Shown: positions 53,297-62,282 of the stretch, one piece after another
How the letters are laid out: each line of letters begins with the position of its first letter
Position numbering within the stretch: position 1 is the first letter of the stretch
Assembly (NCBI GenBank): GCA_937922805.1
Contig: CALAJV010000007.1
Span: 62,001-126,000, forward strand
Direction: 5' to 3'
DNA: 64,000 nt
DNA from: an uncultured Acidimicrobiales bacterium
GTDB lineage: Bacteria > Actinomycetota > Acidimicrobiia > Acidimicrobiales > SZUA-35
Program-made: the position numbers and the translations under genes
Notes under the pieces: generated by a model
The model's input: the letters and a program-made list of their open reading frames with translations, nothing else
Told to the model about the DNA's origin: nothing
The model's database searches: none

Positions 53297-53691
53297 GGTT
53301 ACCTTCCGTCGAATTCCGGTTGCCCGGGTGATAGCTCGAATCGAGTTTGGCGGAGTGTCGCAAACTAGTGGTGCTTGATGTCTGCTGTGACGCGGCGCTC
53401 GCTCGTGGTGTTCGGCGCCTCGCTCATCGGTTCGTTTGCCTACTGCGAAACGAACACTAGATACAGGAACTTGTCGCCTTATCCGCATCTTAGTCAACTT
53501 GCCCCGGCGAAGACAGCAATCGAAGGCCGAGAAAGTAGTTTCGGTGCTGCACCTTTGGCGTTCGGCGCTTCCGGTTCGCTGAAAGATGTATGGTCGAGCA
53601 ACTCGAGAACCGATAGGGGAAATCGGTGCTTGATGGTGGTGATTGATCTACCGACAGCATTCGAACCGGCATCGGCGGTACGGTAGCGACC
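53297..53691. promoter_or_regulatory. Divergent intergenic region
   Basis: 395 bases between the kinase-like gene and the CDP-glucose dehydratase gene, probably with promoters both ways. An inverted repeat ACCGAT (53609-53614) and ATCGGT (53622-53627) with a seven-base loop lies about 65 bases before the dehydratase start. A 103-codon plus-strand frame (53375-53686) has a hydrophobic start but no recognisable features, and I do not call it a gene. Confidence 0.4.
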
Positions 53692-54768
53692 GTGATTGAT
53701 CATTCTTTTTGGGCTCAGCAAAGAGTGTTGGTGACAGGCCACACCGGATTTAAAGGTTCGTGGCTCTCGCTCTGGTTGGAGAGCCTCGGCGCTCAAGTAA
53801 CGGGGTTGGCTCTAGCTCCAACCACTCCGTCGCTGTTTGAGCAGGCGTCGGTCGATTCCGGAATCACTTCGGTAATCGGCACCATCAACGATGCCGAAAC
53901 TGTCGAACGGGTTGTGGCCCAGACCGAACCAACAATTGTTCTACACTTGGCGGCGCAAGCAATTGTGAGAGCGTCTTATGACGATCCAGCCGCCACGTTC
54001 CTGACCAACGTCGTTGGCACCGCCAACGTGCTAAACGCCTGCCGTGGCCATGAGGGCGTCAAAGCCATCGTCAGTGTGACTAGCGACAAGTGCTACGAGA
54101 ATCGAGAGTGGGATTGGGGTTACCGAGAATCGGAGCCGATGGGTGGGCATGACCCCTACTCAGCCAGCAAAGGGTGCGCGGAGCTTGTGACCGCGGCGAT
54201 GCGGCGATCCTATTTTGATGCAGCTGACACAGCGATGGTTGGCTCGGCCCGCGCTGGCAACGTGATCGGTGGCGGGGACTGGGCCGAAAATCGTCTTCTA
54301 CCCGACATCGTGAGAGCCTTCAGTCAAGGTGAGGAAGTTGTAATTCGAAGCCCCGAGGCCGTGAGACCGTGGCAGCACGTTCTTGAACCACTCTCGGGCT
54401 ATTTGTTGCTGGCCCAAGAATTGGCGTCTACCACAACGTCACGAGCAGCTGAGTTGGCTACCGGATGGAACTTCGGTCCGGCCGACACTGACGCTAGGCC
54501 AGTGGAGTGGATTGTGGAACGAATGGCCTCCAGGTGGGGCCCAGAAACGTCGTGGAGGGTGGAGCGAGGTGGGCCTCATGAAGCGACCATGCTGAAGCTC
54601 GATTGTTCTAAGGCCCGTAACCAGTTGCATTGGGAGCCTCGACTTGAACTGGACGAAACTCTTGATTGGCTAGTCGACTGGTACAAGGCTGAACAAGCTG
54701 GTAGCGATATGCGGGCGTTTACACTGGCTCAAATACAAGCCTTTGATGCATTGAGTCCGTCTGCTTGA
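53692..54768 (+). CDS. rfbG: CDP-glucose 4,6-dehydratase
   Basis: 358 residues from a GTG. Extended SDR: RVLVTGHTGFKGSWLSLWLE is a diagnostic N-terminus for this enzyme; VLHLAAQAIVRASYDDP, SVTSDKCYENREW and the active site YSASKGCAELVTAAMR follow, then RAGNVIGGGDWAENRLLPD and RPWQHVLEPLSGYLLLA. It converts CDP-glucose to CDP-4-keto-6-deoxyglucose, using the product of RfbF. The later enzymes that would make a specific 3,6-dideoxy or 6-deoxy sugar are not in the window. Confidence 0.95.
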   Translation: MIDHSFWAQQRVLVTGHTGFKGSWLSLWLESLGAQVTGLALAPTTPSLFEQASVDSGITSVIGTINDAETVERVVAQTEPTIVLHLAAQAIVRASYDDPAATFLTNVVGTANVLNACRGHEGVKAIVSVTSDKCYENREWDWGYRESEPMGGHDPYSASKGCAELVTAAMRRSYFDAADTAMVGSARAGNVIGGGDWAENRLLPDIVRAFSQGEEVVIRSPEAVRPWQHVLEPLSGYLLLAQELASTTTSRAAELATGWNFGPADTDARPVEWIVERMASRWGPETSWRVERGGPHEATMLKLDCSKARNQLHWEPRLELDETLDWLVDWYKAEQAGSDMRAFTLAQIQAFDALSPSA

Positions 54769-55135
54769 ACTCTCAATGTCAACAGGTACGCCATTTAGTG
54801 GGCTCCCGCAGCGGGCTGGATGCCTCAAAACGCTTGTGGTAGAAAATTGGGTAGAAATACCCTACTAGTACTCACGTGCGCTGAGGATGTGGCCAATTCA
54901 ACATGGTTCCGGTTGGAGCGGAAAATCTCTTAGTGGAATGAACGATTTCTTGAAGAATATGAGTTACTCTAAGATCCGGGTAGAGGAGAAGGTTGGACAG
55001 CCAGTTGGTCCAGCTGTCGATTTGGTAGACATGTGTCTTCCATGTCGAATCCGAAGCTCCGCATTAATTTGTTGCATCTAGGTAGGTAAGTCTAGGTAAG
55101 TAAGCACGTATGAAGCCAGGGCAGACAGGTAGTAA
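54769..55135 (+). promoter_or_regulatory. Leader region with repeats ahead of the second sugar transferase
   Basis: 367 bases without a gene. GGGTA-GAAA-TACCC (54849-54862) and GACATG (55028-55033) with CATGTC (55041-55046) can form small hairpins. A 14-base unit CTAGGTAGGTAAGT is repeated once with two changes (55078-55091 and 55092-55105), about 30 bases before the GTG start. An 18-base segment (54887-54904) resembles the element upstream of the cytidylyltransferase gene. Confidence 0.4.
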
Positions 55136-55834
55136 GTGACAAACCTCGACGTACAACTTCGTGACGAGATAAGCGTTTCTAGCGAATCTCTTCATCAACC
55201 GCTGTCGCCTCCGACGGTGCTTCGTTCTAGACCATCGTTCTACGCGGGGTATGGCAAGCGTCCGTTTGACATTGCACTCTCGCTTCTCGGTCTTATTGTT
55301 CTGTCGCCACTTCTCCTGTTACTCGCAATCTTGGTGCGCGTGATGCTGGGCAAAGGCGGCATCATTTACCATCAAAAACGTGTTGGACGACACGGCCAGC
55401 CGTTCTCGATTCTTAAGTTTCGATCTATGAAGCCTGATCGTCGAACGGGCGGGCAGCCATACATCGGCCCGGAACGTCGAAAGACTCACAAGTCCTCGAA
55501 CGATCCAAGGCATCGCCCGTTTGGCCGGTTCATCCGGGCTAGTAGCCTCGATGAGCTACCTCAGCTGTTCAATGTATTGCGGGGCGACATGAGCCTTATC
55601 GGGCCTCGTCCTGAGCTGGTTCATGTGGCCGAGCAACAGGGATTCCTCATCCACCCCCGTCACCTGACAAGACCGGGCATCACGGGCAGCTTCCAAGTGT
55701 CGAAGCTAAGAGACGGAAACAAGATCGCTGCTGGCTTGCATTTAGACGTTGGGTATGTGGCTGATGTACGGCTAAGCCAGGACGTCAAAATTTTGGTCAA
55801 GACGGTTGGAGTGCTCGCTAACGCTCGAGGCTGA
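55136..55834 (+). CDS. Short-form priming sugar transferase (WcaJ/PglC type)
   Basis: 232 residues from a GTG. One hydrophobic segment (about 44-64, IALSLLGLIVLSPLLLLLAIL) precedes the catalytic domain: FSILKFRSMKPDRRTGG, SSNDPRHRPFGRFIRASSLD, ELPQLFNVLRGDMSLIGPRP and RPGITGSFQVSKLRDG. It lacks the four extra membrane segments of the large form at 49.6 kb. It transfers a sugar phosphate to undecaprenyl phosphate. Two priming enzymes in one locus suggest two polymers or two starting sugars. Confidence 0.92.
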   Translation: MTNLDVQLRDEISVSSESLHQPLSPPTVLRSRPSFYAGYGKRPFDIALSLLGLIVLSPLLLLLAILVRVMLGKGGIIYHQKRVGRHGQPFSILKFRSMKPDRRTGGQPYIGPERRKTHKSSNDPRHRPFGRFIRASSLDELPQLFNVLRGDMSLIGPRPELVHVAEQQGFLIHPRHLTRPGITGSFQVSKLRDGNKIAAGLHLDVGYVADVRLSQDVKILVKTVGVLANARG

Positions 55835-55849
55835 TAGGGTCAGGAACAA

Positions 55850-56365
55850 GTGAGAGTTCTCTTTGTTTGTACCGCCAATATCTGTCGTAGTCCCGCCGCT
55901 GAAGCTCTCGCTCGAGCCCAGTTCGGTGAACAAGGTCGTGCATTTCGATCCGCCGGATTTCTCATTCCCGACCAGCCTTGTCCAGACCATATGATCACAA
56001 GCTTGGCTGAGCTAGGCGTTGATGTTTCCCAACATCGTTCCTATCAGCTCAACGAACCGAGCTTAGAAGCAGCCGACATTGTGTTGACCATGGAAGGCAA
56101 ACACGTTCAAGACGCAACCCTGATTGCTCCTGATACCTTTCACAAGATCTTTCCGCTTAAGCAAGCGGCGTCCATTTTGTCAGATTGGTCGACGGTTTCT
56201 GTCGAGAACTTTCTGGCTGAGGCCAACCAATCCCGAGACCCTCGACAGTACCTGGACAATCGTTGGGATGTCGCCGACCCTTACGGCGGAAAACTAAAAG
56301 GCTACAAAAAGGCCGTTCAGGAGATCAGATCGTTGGTCGACGGAACGCTAAGCCGACTTAGCTAA
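55850..56365 (+). CDS. Low-molecular-weight protein tyrosine phosphatase
   Basis: 171 residues from a GTG. The phosphate loop is VLFVCTANICRSPAAEAL with nucleophile Cys7 and Arg13. The catalytic acid is likely the aspartate of DVADPYGG near the C-terminus. In polysaccharide loci this enzyme dephosphorylates the tyrosine autokinase, here probably the one at 47.9-49.6 kb. It follows the short sugar transferase by 15 bases and is probably translated from the same message. Confidence 0.93.
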   Translation: MRVLFVCTANICRSPAAEALARAQFGEQGRAFRSAGFLIPDQPCPDHMITSLAELGVDVSQHRSYQLNEPSLEAADIVLTMEGKHVQDATLIAPDTFHKIFPLKQAASILSDWSTVSVENFLAEANQSRDPRQYLDNRWDVADPYGGKLKGYKKAVQEIRSLVDGTLSRLS

Positions 56366-56398
56366 ATTTTCGTCGATTCGATCTTCACGGTTGCCCGG

Positions 56399-57664
56399 TC
56401 ACTGCCGTTCTGAGAACCTACTTCGTTCGGGCCAGGTCAGATGGCTGTTGAGAAAGTAATTACCTACCGTAGCGGCCGCAATTCCTACCGTTAATGGCAG
56501 CCAACCAACAGCAGTCGACCACACCGGCGCGTCCGGATTTGTCGACAAGTACGATGTGACACCAGCTTGAACCAAGAGTCCCTGAGCGCTGACTAGATGA
56601 AACAGCACGAGTCCTCGAATCGACTCGCCAGTTGTACTATGCCGCTTGGACGAAAAAGTTAGACCGTTGTTGAATACGTAGTTCCACACAACGCTGAGTT
56701 CGAAAGCCAAGAGGGCGGCAAGGTTGGGCTCGACGGCCGACTCGAGAAATTGGCTGCTGGCCAACCGGATACACAACCCCGTCAGGCCAACCAGAGCGTA
56801 TGCGGTAAATGTGGCGGAGACGAAGCGTCCAGCGGTCAACTCGATTAACGCCAACAGATAAGACGCCAAGACAGAGCCGGTCAATTTGGTCGAACCTCGG
56901 ACTCTGCTCCTGAACTCATAGGCCACTTCGCTGACCGACGGCCTATCGCCGCGGGCAACGAATTCAAGGAGAATCTTGAACCCTCGGGGGTTAACGTGAG
57001 CGACCGTTCGCTGGTAGTAATCTTGCGACAGGGCAAAGTAGCCACTCATTGGATCCGAAACCGGGATGCCAAGCAAGATTTTTGCCATCTGGGCACCTGC
57101 GAATGAAATTGCCAATCGATGTTTGGAGAAATCTCCGTAGCTGCCACCGTCGGCGTTACGTGACCCGACGCTAATATCAGAACCAGCTTGGATCGCTTCG
57201 ATTAGGGCTGGGAGCTTGCGTTCATCGTGTTGTAGATCGGCGTCCATCACGACTAATACTTGACCTTGAGCGACGCTCATACCGGCTAGCACAGCAGATG
57301 AGAGCCCTTTCTCGGTCACTCGCCGTATTACGTTAATCGTTGAGTTCCGTGCCGTCGAAGCGTCAGAGACGGCGCTAGCAACTCGCCAGGTCTCATCCGG
57401 TGAGTCATCATCAACGATCAGGATTTCATGATCGATCTCACAAAGAGCCGTTTGAATCCGACCGACAACATCTTCGATGTTCTCAGCTTCGTTGTAGGTT
57501 GGCAGAATTACTGAAGCGACCGGTTGCGCGCTGTTCTCGGATTTCCGGCGTTCCGGCCCTATCCAGTCGGCAGCTCGGACCTCGCGATCATCCGAGCGGG
57601 TTGCCGCGGGTTCGCCTATTCCCGTCGGGGGCGACAACCTTGAATCTTGGCTATGCGTAGACAT
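56399..57664 (-). CDS. Polyprenol-phosphate glycosyltransferase fused to a GtrA-like membrane domain
   Basis: 421 residues. The N-terminal GT2 domain resembles dolichol-phosphate mannose synthase: SVILPTYNEAENIEDVVGRI, EILIVDDDSPDET, LVVMDADLQHDERKLP, SVGSRNADGGSYG and GFKILLEFVARGD. From about residue 290 four membrane segments form a GtrA-like domain (LTGLCIRLASSQFLESA, LLAFELSVVWNYVFNNGLTF). Such fusions make a polyprenol-linked sugar and may move it across the membrane. The N-terminus is polar for about 45 residues. It closes the polysaccharide locus. Confidence 0.92.
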   Translation of the reverse strand: MSTHSQDSRLSPPTGIGEPAATRSDDREVRAADWIGPERRKSENSAQPVASVILPTYNEAENIEDVVGRIQTALCEIDHEILIVDDDSPDETWRVASAVSDASTARNSTINVIRRVTEKGLSSAVLAGMSVAQGQVLVVMDADLQHDERKLPALIEAIQAGSDISVGSRNADGGSYGDFSKHRLAISFAGAQMAKILLGIPVSDPMSGYFALSQDYYQRTVAHVNPRGFKILLEFVARGDRPSVSEVAYEFRSRVRGSTKLTGSVLASYLLALIELTAGRFVSATFTAYALVGLTGLCIRLASSQFLESAVEPNLAALLAFELSVVWNYVFNNGLTFSSKRHSTTGESIRGLVLFHLVSAQGLLVQAGVTSYLSTNPDAPVWSTAVGWLPLTVGIAAATVGNYFLNSHLTWPERSRFSERQ

Positions 57665-57810
57665 CGCCGGCTGAAATCAAACGACGTTCGAGGTTCGCGG
57701 GATGAGGCCTCGGCGTTTGCTCCATTAGGTACTCTTCGGAGAATAGGACGACGATATGAGCCGAATGCCGTTATGCAGTTGAACGAAGCGCGAGCTGAGT
57801 TTGGAAAAGC

Positions 57811-58506
57811 CTACCGGGTAGCGGTAATGAGTTGAGAAATCCCGCCCGAAAGTTGCCGACGATCAACGTCGGATAGTCCGGCCTGGGACAGCATTCTAAG
57901 CATTTCCTGCGGCTCGGGCAGGTACGAGACAGATTTGGGCAGGTAGGCGTAGGCTCGGCCGTCGGAGAGCAAACCACCGACTTTGGGAACGATCCGGTTG
58001 AAATACAGACCGTGACCAAACCGAACGACGGCGTTGTCGGGTTGAGAAACATCGAGCAAAGCGATTCTGCCTCCAGGACGGACAACGCGAGCTAGCTCGG
58101 CAAAAAAGGGTTCGAGCGACACGAGGTTACGAAGGGCAAAGCCACAGACAGCACCATCGATTCCGGCATCCTTAATCGGTAGCCTGAGCAGGTCTCCCTG
58201 GACCAGGGGAGCGCCGGTCCGGGCTGCGTCGAGCATGCCAAACGACAGGTCAACACCGACAGGCTGATAGCCGTCGCTCTCAAGCGAGCGACAGAAGTCG
58301 CCAGTTCCACAGGCGAGGTCAAGAACCGATGAGCCTCGAGCTAGATTGAGCGAAGCTTGTGCCTTTCGTCGCCAGGCAACGTCAAGTCGCATAGTCATGA
58401 TGCGGTTCACCAGGTCGTAGCGAGGCGCGATGGTGTCAAACATCTGTTGGACGGCAGCCCGTTTCTCGTCACCTTCTGGAAGTTTGTCGACCGGCATGTT
58501 GCTCAT
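57811..58506 (-). CDS. menG: Demethylmenaquinone methyltransferase MenG (UbiE family)
   Basis: 231 residues from the ATG at 58506; the frame is open further upstream. QQMFDTIAPRYDLVNRIMTM is the N-terminal family motif, SSVLDLACGTGDFCRSL the SAM-binding loop, AVCGFALRNLVSLEPFFAEL and VRPGGRIALLDVSQP follow. It carries out the last methylation of menaquinone synthesis. It lies just downstream of a small membrane protein gene on the same strand. Confidence 0.93.
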   Translation of the reverse strand: MSNMPVDKLPEGDEKRAAVQQMFDTIAPRYDLVNRIMTMRLDVAWRRKAQASLNLARGSSVLDLACGTGDFCRSLESDGYQPVGVDLSFGMLDAARTGAPLVQGDLLRLPIKDAGIDGAVCGFALRNLVSLEPFFAELARVVRPGGRIALLDVSQPDNAVVRFGHGLYFNRIVPKVGGLLSDGRAYAYLPKSVSYLPEPQEMLRMLSQAGLSDVDRRQLSGGISQLITATR

Positions 58507-58582
58507 GGCAGACGTTGTTCGTTGCAGCTTTTTCTCATTGCAACTCACTTTACGGCCAATCCTAGTTTTGGGGCGGATCGGG

Positions 58583-59002
58583 CTAGCTGTCGCGACCCGG
58601 GAGACCTGACTCAAACCAGATTCTCTGGTAGTCCCGAGAGTTGCGGTGTAGCACCGCAGCTGCCAATGCGAGAGGAAAGACGACTGCGTTCAGCGCGAAC
58701 AAAAAGCCAACGTAAGACGAACCGCTGAATGGGCTTCCGGCTATGCCCAGTACCGAGAATAGTAAGATAACGAGTCGGAGGATCGCCTTGATAGCTGCGG
58801 CTCCGGCGAACAACATGTAGCCCCATCTCTTGTTACTGGCTGTTCCGAATGCCCCGCCGGCTAGAGCGAGCCCTAGGAGTAAGAACAAGTAGCCGAAACT
58901 GGAACTGCCCGAGGCGGTCACACAGAAAAATGCCATCAAGTAGCCGAGGAAAACAGCTGATTGAAGGACTTGCGGATGTGAGCGGTCAAGCCACTGATAC
59001 AT
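58583..59002 (-). CDS. Small membrane protein of unknown function
   Basis: 139 residues with four likely membrane segments (about 14-30, 36-54, 60-84 and 96-116), a charged N-terminus (MYQWLDRSHPQVLQ) and a polar C-terminus. No family motif is recognised. It is read in the same direction as menG and rlmN. The long runs of small hydrophobic residues support a real membrane protein. Confidence 0.65.
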   Translation of the reverse strand: MYQWLDRSHPQVLQSAVFLGYLMAFFCVTASGSSSFGYLFLLLGLALAGGAFGTASNKRWGYMLFAGAAAIKAILRLVILLFSVLGIAGSPFSGSSYVGFLFALNAVVFPLALAAAVLHRNSRDYQRIWFESGLPGRDS

Positions 59003-59066
59003 CTAGTCAGTATGGTCGATTTGGTAAGCAGTGCGGCTGTTTCGCCGGAATATTCTCGTTCTTGAG

Positions 59067-60230
59067 CTAGATTTCCGAGCCGCGGTCACCGGTCTTTAAC
59101 GTCACCGCCGTCGCGGAATCGTTGGCGCTGGCTGCGAGCTGGCCGCACGCGGCATCGATGTCAGTGCCTCGATTAGCTCGCACGGTTGCGTTCACCCCTT
59201 TCGATTGAAGACGTTGAACGAACGATCTAATTCGTTCGGGGGACGAACCCACTGTTGGCCAGCCCGGGGTTGGGTTGAGCGGTATTAGATTCACGTGGGC
59301 TCGAGCGGCTAAAGCGACTTCGATCAGCTCGTCAGCGTCGGCATCAGAGTCATTGACGTCGCTAATCATTGCCCACTCAAACGAAACCCGTCGACCAGTA
59401 ATTTCGCGAAAGTTTCGGCTGGCTTCGATGAGGCTAGCGATGGGATGTAGCTTATTGACCGGCACCAACTCGGTCCGTAGGCCATCGTTGGCTGCGTGTA
59501 GCGAGACTGCTAGCCCGATTTGAAGCCCCTCGGTTGCGAGTCGTTCGATTTGGGGGACTAGCCCAATGGTTGACACAGTGATGTGGCGGGCGCCGATTCC
59601 GAAGTCGGACGTAATCCGGTGTAACGACTGGGCCAACCGATCGTAGTTAGCAAGCGGCTCGCCCATACCCATGAAGACAACGTTGGAAAGTCGGCGTGGA
59701 TGGGCCGCCTTTCGAGCGGCAGCAATTTGTTCAAGAATCTCACCTACGGACAAGTTCCGATCAAATCCGGCTTGGCCAGTGGCGCAAAATCCGCATGCCA
59801 TTGCGCAACCAGCTTGCGATGAAACACAGACCGTCGATCGTCCGGGGTAATGCATTAAGACGGTCTCGATATTGGTGTTGTCGGGCAGACCCCAAAGCCA
59901 TTTGACGGTACGGTCGTCACTAGTCCGTTGCTCCGACAGAAGACTCAGAGCAGGCTCGAAGGATGAAGCGAGATCAGCCCGGAGCGCCTTCGGTAGATCG
60001 GTCACGGCCTGCAGATCGTCGTTCCGCTCGTACAGACCCCGCCAGATCTGGTCGACGCGGAATGAGGGTTGTCCACTCAGCAGCTCGGCATAGTGCGCCT
60101 GATCTGGAGTCCAAGGTGATCGACAGTTAGCCGGAAGACGGGACACCGCTTGAGATTCGCCGCTCGACGTTTTCTCGACCTCGGAGATCTTGGCTGAGCT
60201 TTCTGGCGCTCCTTGTAAGTCCTTAGTCAT
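59067..60230 (-). CDS. rlmN: Dual-specificity RNA methyltransferase RlmN
   Basis: 387 residues from the ATG at 60230, which overlaps the end of mshD by eight bases; the frame is open upstream. Radical SAM cysteines Cys142, Cys146 and Cys149 lie in CAMACGFCATGQAGF. SNVVFMGMGEPLANYDRL, HITVSTIGLVPQIERLA and LAVSLHAANDGLRTELVPVN are family motifs, and the C-terminal RANRGTDIDAACGQLA carries the methyl-carrier cysteine. It methylates A2503 of 23S rRNA and A37 of some tRNAs. Confidence 0.95.
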   Translation of the reverse strand: MTKDLQGAPESSAKISEVEKTSSGESQAVSRLPANCRSPWTPDQAHYAELLSGQPSFRVDQIWRGLYERNDDLQAVTDLPKALRADLASSFEPALSLLSEQRTSDDRTVKWLWGLPDNTNIETVLMHYPGRSTVCVSSQAGCAMACGFCATGQAGFDRNLSVGEILEQIAAARKAAHPRRLSNVVFMGMGEPLANYDRLAQSLHRITSDFGIGARHITVSTIGLVPQIERLATEGLQIGLAVSLHAANDGLRTELVPVNKLHPIASLIEASRNFREITGRRVSFEWAMISDVNDSDADADELIEVALAARAHVNLIPLNPTPGWPTVGSSPERIRSFVQRLQSKGVNATVRANRGTDIDAACGQLAASANDSATAVTLKTGDRGSEI

Positions 60231-61347
60231 TGGCTTCACCCAAAGTCGATCCTGGATTTGCTCCTCGAACAACTGAACGGGACCAGGCTCGGTCGGTTCG
60301 GTGATGGGTGAAACCCAACCGATGGTACGTCCGTAGCGCCGGTTCATTCGTAGCCTCGACGTAGAGCATTCCGACGGTTAAACCTTGCTGAACTAACCAG
60401 TCAAGTCCGGCGTTTGTCATTGGTCGACCGAGCCCTTGCCCGTGATAGCGAGGATCGACACCGATTGCGTATATCTCACCTAGGTCAGGCTGGCCGGCTC
60501 GACCGCGGTGAATTTTGGTCCAACAGAAACCGGCTAGAACCTCCGAGTGCTCTGGGTCGTCATAGAGACGAACACCGTCGGCGTTGAACCAGGGTTGGCC
60601 CATCGCTACCAACAGATCGTCTCGTGTCATTCCTCCCTGATCGGGGTGGTCGGCGAACGCTCGGTTGTTAACAGCGATAAGGGCGTCGACATCTCGATCG
60701 GGGTCGAAACTTCGAGTAACTAGATTAGCTGTTGGTCTTGTCTCGACCGGTAGTGGTAGTTCACATCGAAGTTGATGCAAGCCCCGCAGTGGTGCGAATC
60801 CGTTCGATTCCGCTACCGCTCTATGCCAGCCAGTTTCGGGGTGAGCCCAGAGTTCAATGACCTCAATCGGCGGATCGGAGCTACCACGATCTGGTGACTC
60901 GTTGTTGGTTGATCTTTGGTCTGATGCTTCGATGTCCAGGGCATTCAGTAGATTCTGGAACAGTTCGGTTATCGGATCTTCCAGGTCTTTTGCCGGCGTC
61001 AGGTTGCCAAACAACGAAGGGTTGCTGAAGTCAGTCGGTGAACCGCTGGGGGATAGCGGTTCGTCATCGGGCAGAAGGAGTCCGCTGAGCTGTAGGCGGC
61101 CGCGGTCTACCGACCCAGCGAGAATTCCAATACAAGTATCGCCAGCGATGGCAAGCGCAGCGCGAAACGATGGGTCGGAAGCGAAGCTGCCATCAAATCG
61201 GTCATCGGCCAGCGACGGAACTACTGCGTCAGATAGCAGCTGTCGCGCCATTGTTTGAACTCGGACGCGAAGCGGTGGGGTGATCGGGCTATCAGTGTTC
61301 GCACCGACGGCCCAAATATGGGCCCGCTTATGTTCAGACAGACTCAT
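60223..61347 (-). CDS. mshD: Mycothiol synthase MshD
   Basis: 374 residues with two GNAT-like halves. The C-terminal half has the acetyl-CoA loop IGVDPRYHGQGLGRPM, LYVEATNEPALRTYHRLGFT and WTKIHR upstream. The N-terminal half contains VLAGSV-like ILAGSVDRGRLQLSGLLLPD and, after a polar insert of about 55 residues, VIELWAHPETGWHRAVAESNG. The insert makes it longer than typical MshD (about 300). MshD acetylates Cys-GlcN-Ins to give mycothiol, the actinobacterial thiol, and so supports the taxonomic placement. The rlmN start lies within its end. Confidence 0.88.
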   Translation of the reverse strand: MSLSEHKRAHIWAVGANTDSPITPPLRVRVQTMARQLLSDAVVPSLADDRFDGSFASDPSFRAALAIAGDTCIGILAGSVDRGRLQLSGLLLPDDEPLSPSGSPTDFSNPSLFGNLTPAKDLEDPITELFQNLLNALDIEASDQRSTNNESPDRGSSDPPIEVIELWAHPETGWHRAVAESNGFAPLRGLHQLRCELPLPVETRPTANLVTRSFDPDRDVDALIAVNNRAFADHPDQGGMTRDDLLVAMGQPWFNADGVRLYDDPEHSEVLAGFCWTKIHRGRAGQPDLGEIYAIGVDPRYHGQGLGRPMTNAGLDWLVQQGLTVGMLYVEATNEPALRTYHRLGFTHHRTDRAWSRSVVRGANPGSTLGEAND

Positions 61348-61545
61348 TAGTTACTTGTAGCAAAGTTTCCGTGTAAAGCTGCGAGGCGTAGATTGATAGA
61401 TGTCGGATTGGAACGTAGCAACGCTATGCCAGACCGGGCTAAACCCTCCTTGGGAAGCCAGGCTAAGGTGCGCTCAAGATGCAAGGTGCCATAGCTTACA
61501 ACGCGAATACAGAACGAGAATGTCCGATTACCGGAAGAGAAATCT

Positions 61546-62187
61546 GTGGCAAAACCAAGATCCCCAAAAGGCCGAGCCCGTCGAACGCACGAGCTACTCG
61601 GCGAGGAATATCCTGACGCTATTTGCGAGCTTGACCACAGCAGCCCGTTCCAATTGTTGGTGGCAACAATTCTGTCGGCTCAAGCGACCGACGTCGGTGT
61701 CAATAAGGTCACACCGGGATTGTTCCGAAGATTTCCCGATGCCGAGTCGCTCGCTGGTGCCGACCTAGAGGAAGTCGAAGGGTTAATCGGATCCCTCGGG
61801 CTATTCAGAAACAAGTCGAAGAGTATTGTCAAATGTGCAGGTCAATTACTTGAGCGGCACAACGGACAAGTTCCCGAGAAAATGTCTGACCTGGTGGCTT
61901 TGGCTGGGGTGGGCCGCAAAACGGCCAACGTGGTCCGAAGCGTCGCTCTAGGGCTTCCAGGACTACCAGTCGACACTCATGTCTTACGGTTGTCACGGCT
62001 ACTCGACATAGTCGAAGAAACCGATCCGGTGAAAGTCGAGATGCTGCTCAACCCGATGATCCCGGCTGACGAGCGAGGTCAATTCAGCCTTCGGATGATT
62101 CTTCACGGCCGCAGGGTTTGTGTAGCTCGACGACCGGATTGTGCGAACTGTGTGCTCGCCAATTTATGTCCGTCTTCTCAGCTCTAA
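61546..62187 (+). CDS. nth: Endonuclease III
   Basis: 213 residues from a GTG with GGAAGAG upstream. The helix-hairpin-helix is LAGVGRKTANVV with the catalytic lysine, and VDTHVLRLSRLL has the catalytic aspartate. The four iron-sulfur cysteines are in CVARRPDCANCVLANLC (spacing 6, 2, 5). It removes oxidised pyrimidines and nicks abasic sites. It is divergent from mshD and followed by a likely 6C RNA gene. Confidence 0.96.
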   Translation: MAKPRSPKGRARRTHELLGEEYPDAICELDHSSPFQLLVATILSAQATDVGVNKVTPGLFRRFPDAESLAGADLEEVEGLIGSLGLFRNKSKSIVKCAGQLLERHNGQVPEKMSDLVALAGVGRKTANVVRSVALGLPGLPVDTHVLRLSRLLDIVEETDPVKVEMLLNPMIPADERGQFSLRMILHGRRVCVARRPDCANCVLANLCPSSQL

Positions 62188-62282
62188 AGGCTTGGATTTA
62201 GCTCTGCACTCTTAAATCCAAAGTCCTTCAATCTTTTTGATTTATATCCACCCTATGGGTAGGACCTCAATCTAATATTTAA

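Noticed and set aside
53375..53686. 103-codon plus-strand frame in the divergent region before the dehydratase gene
   Set aside because: No clear ribosome binding site, no family features and atypical composition.
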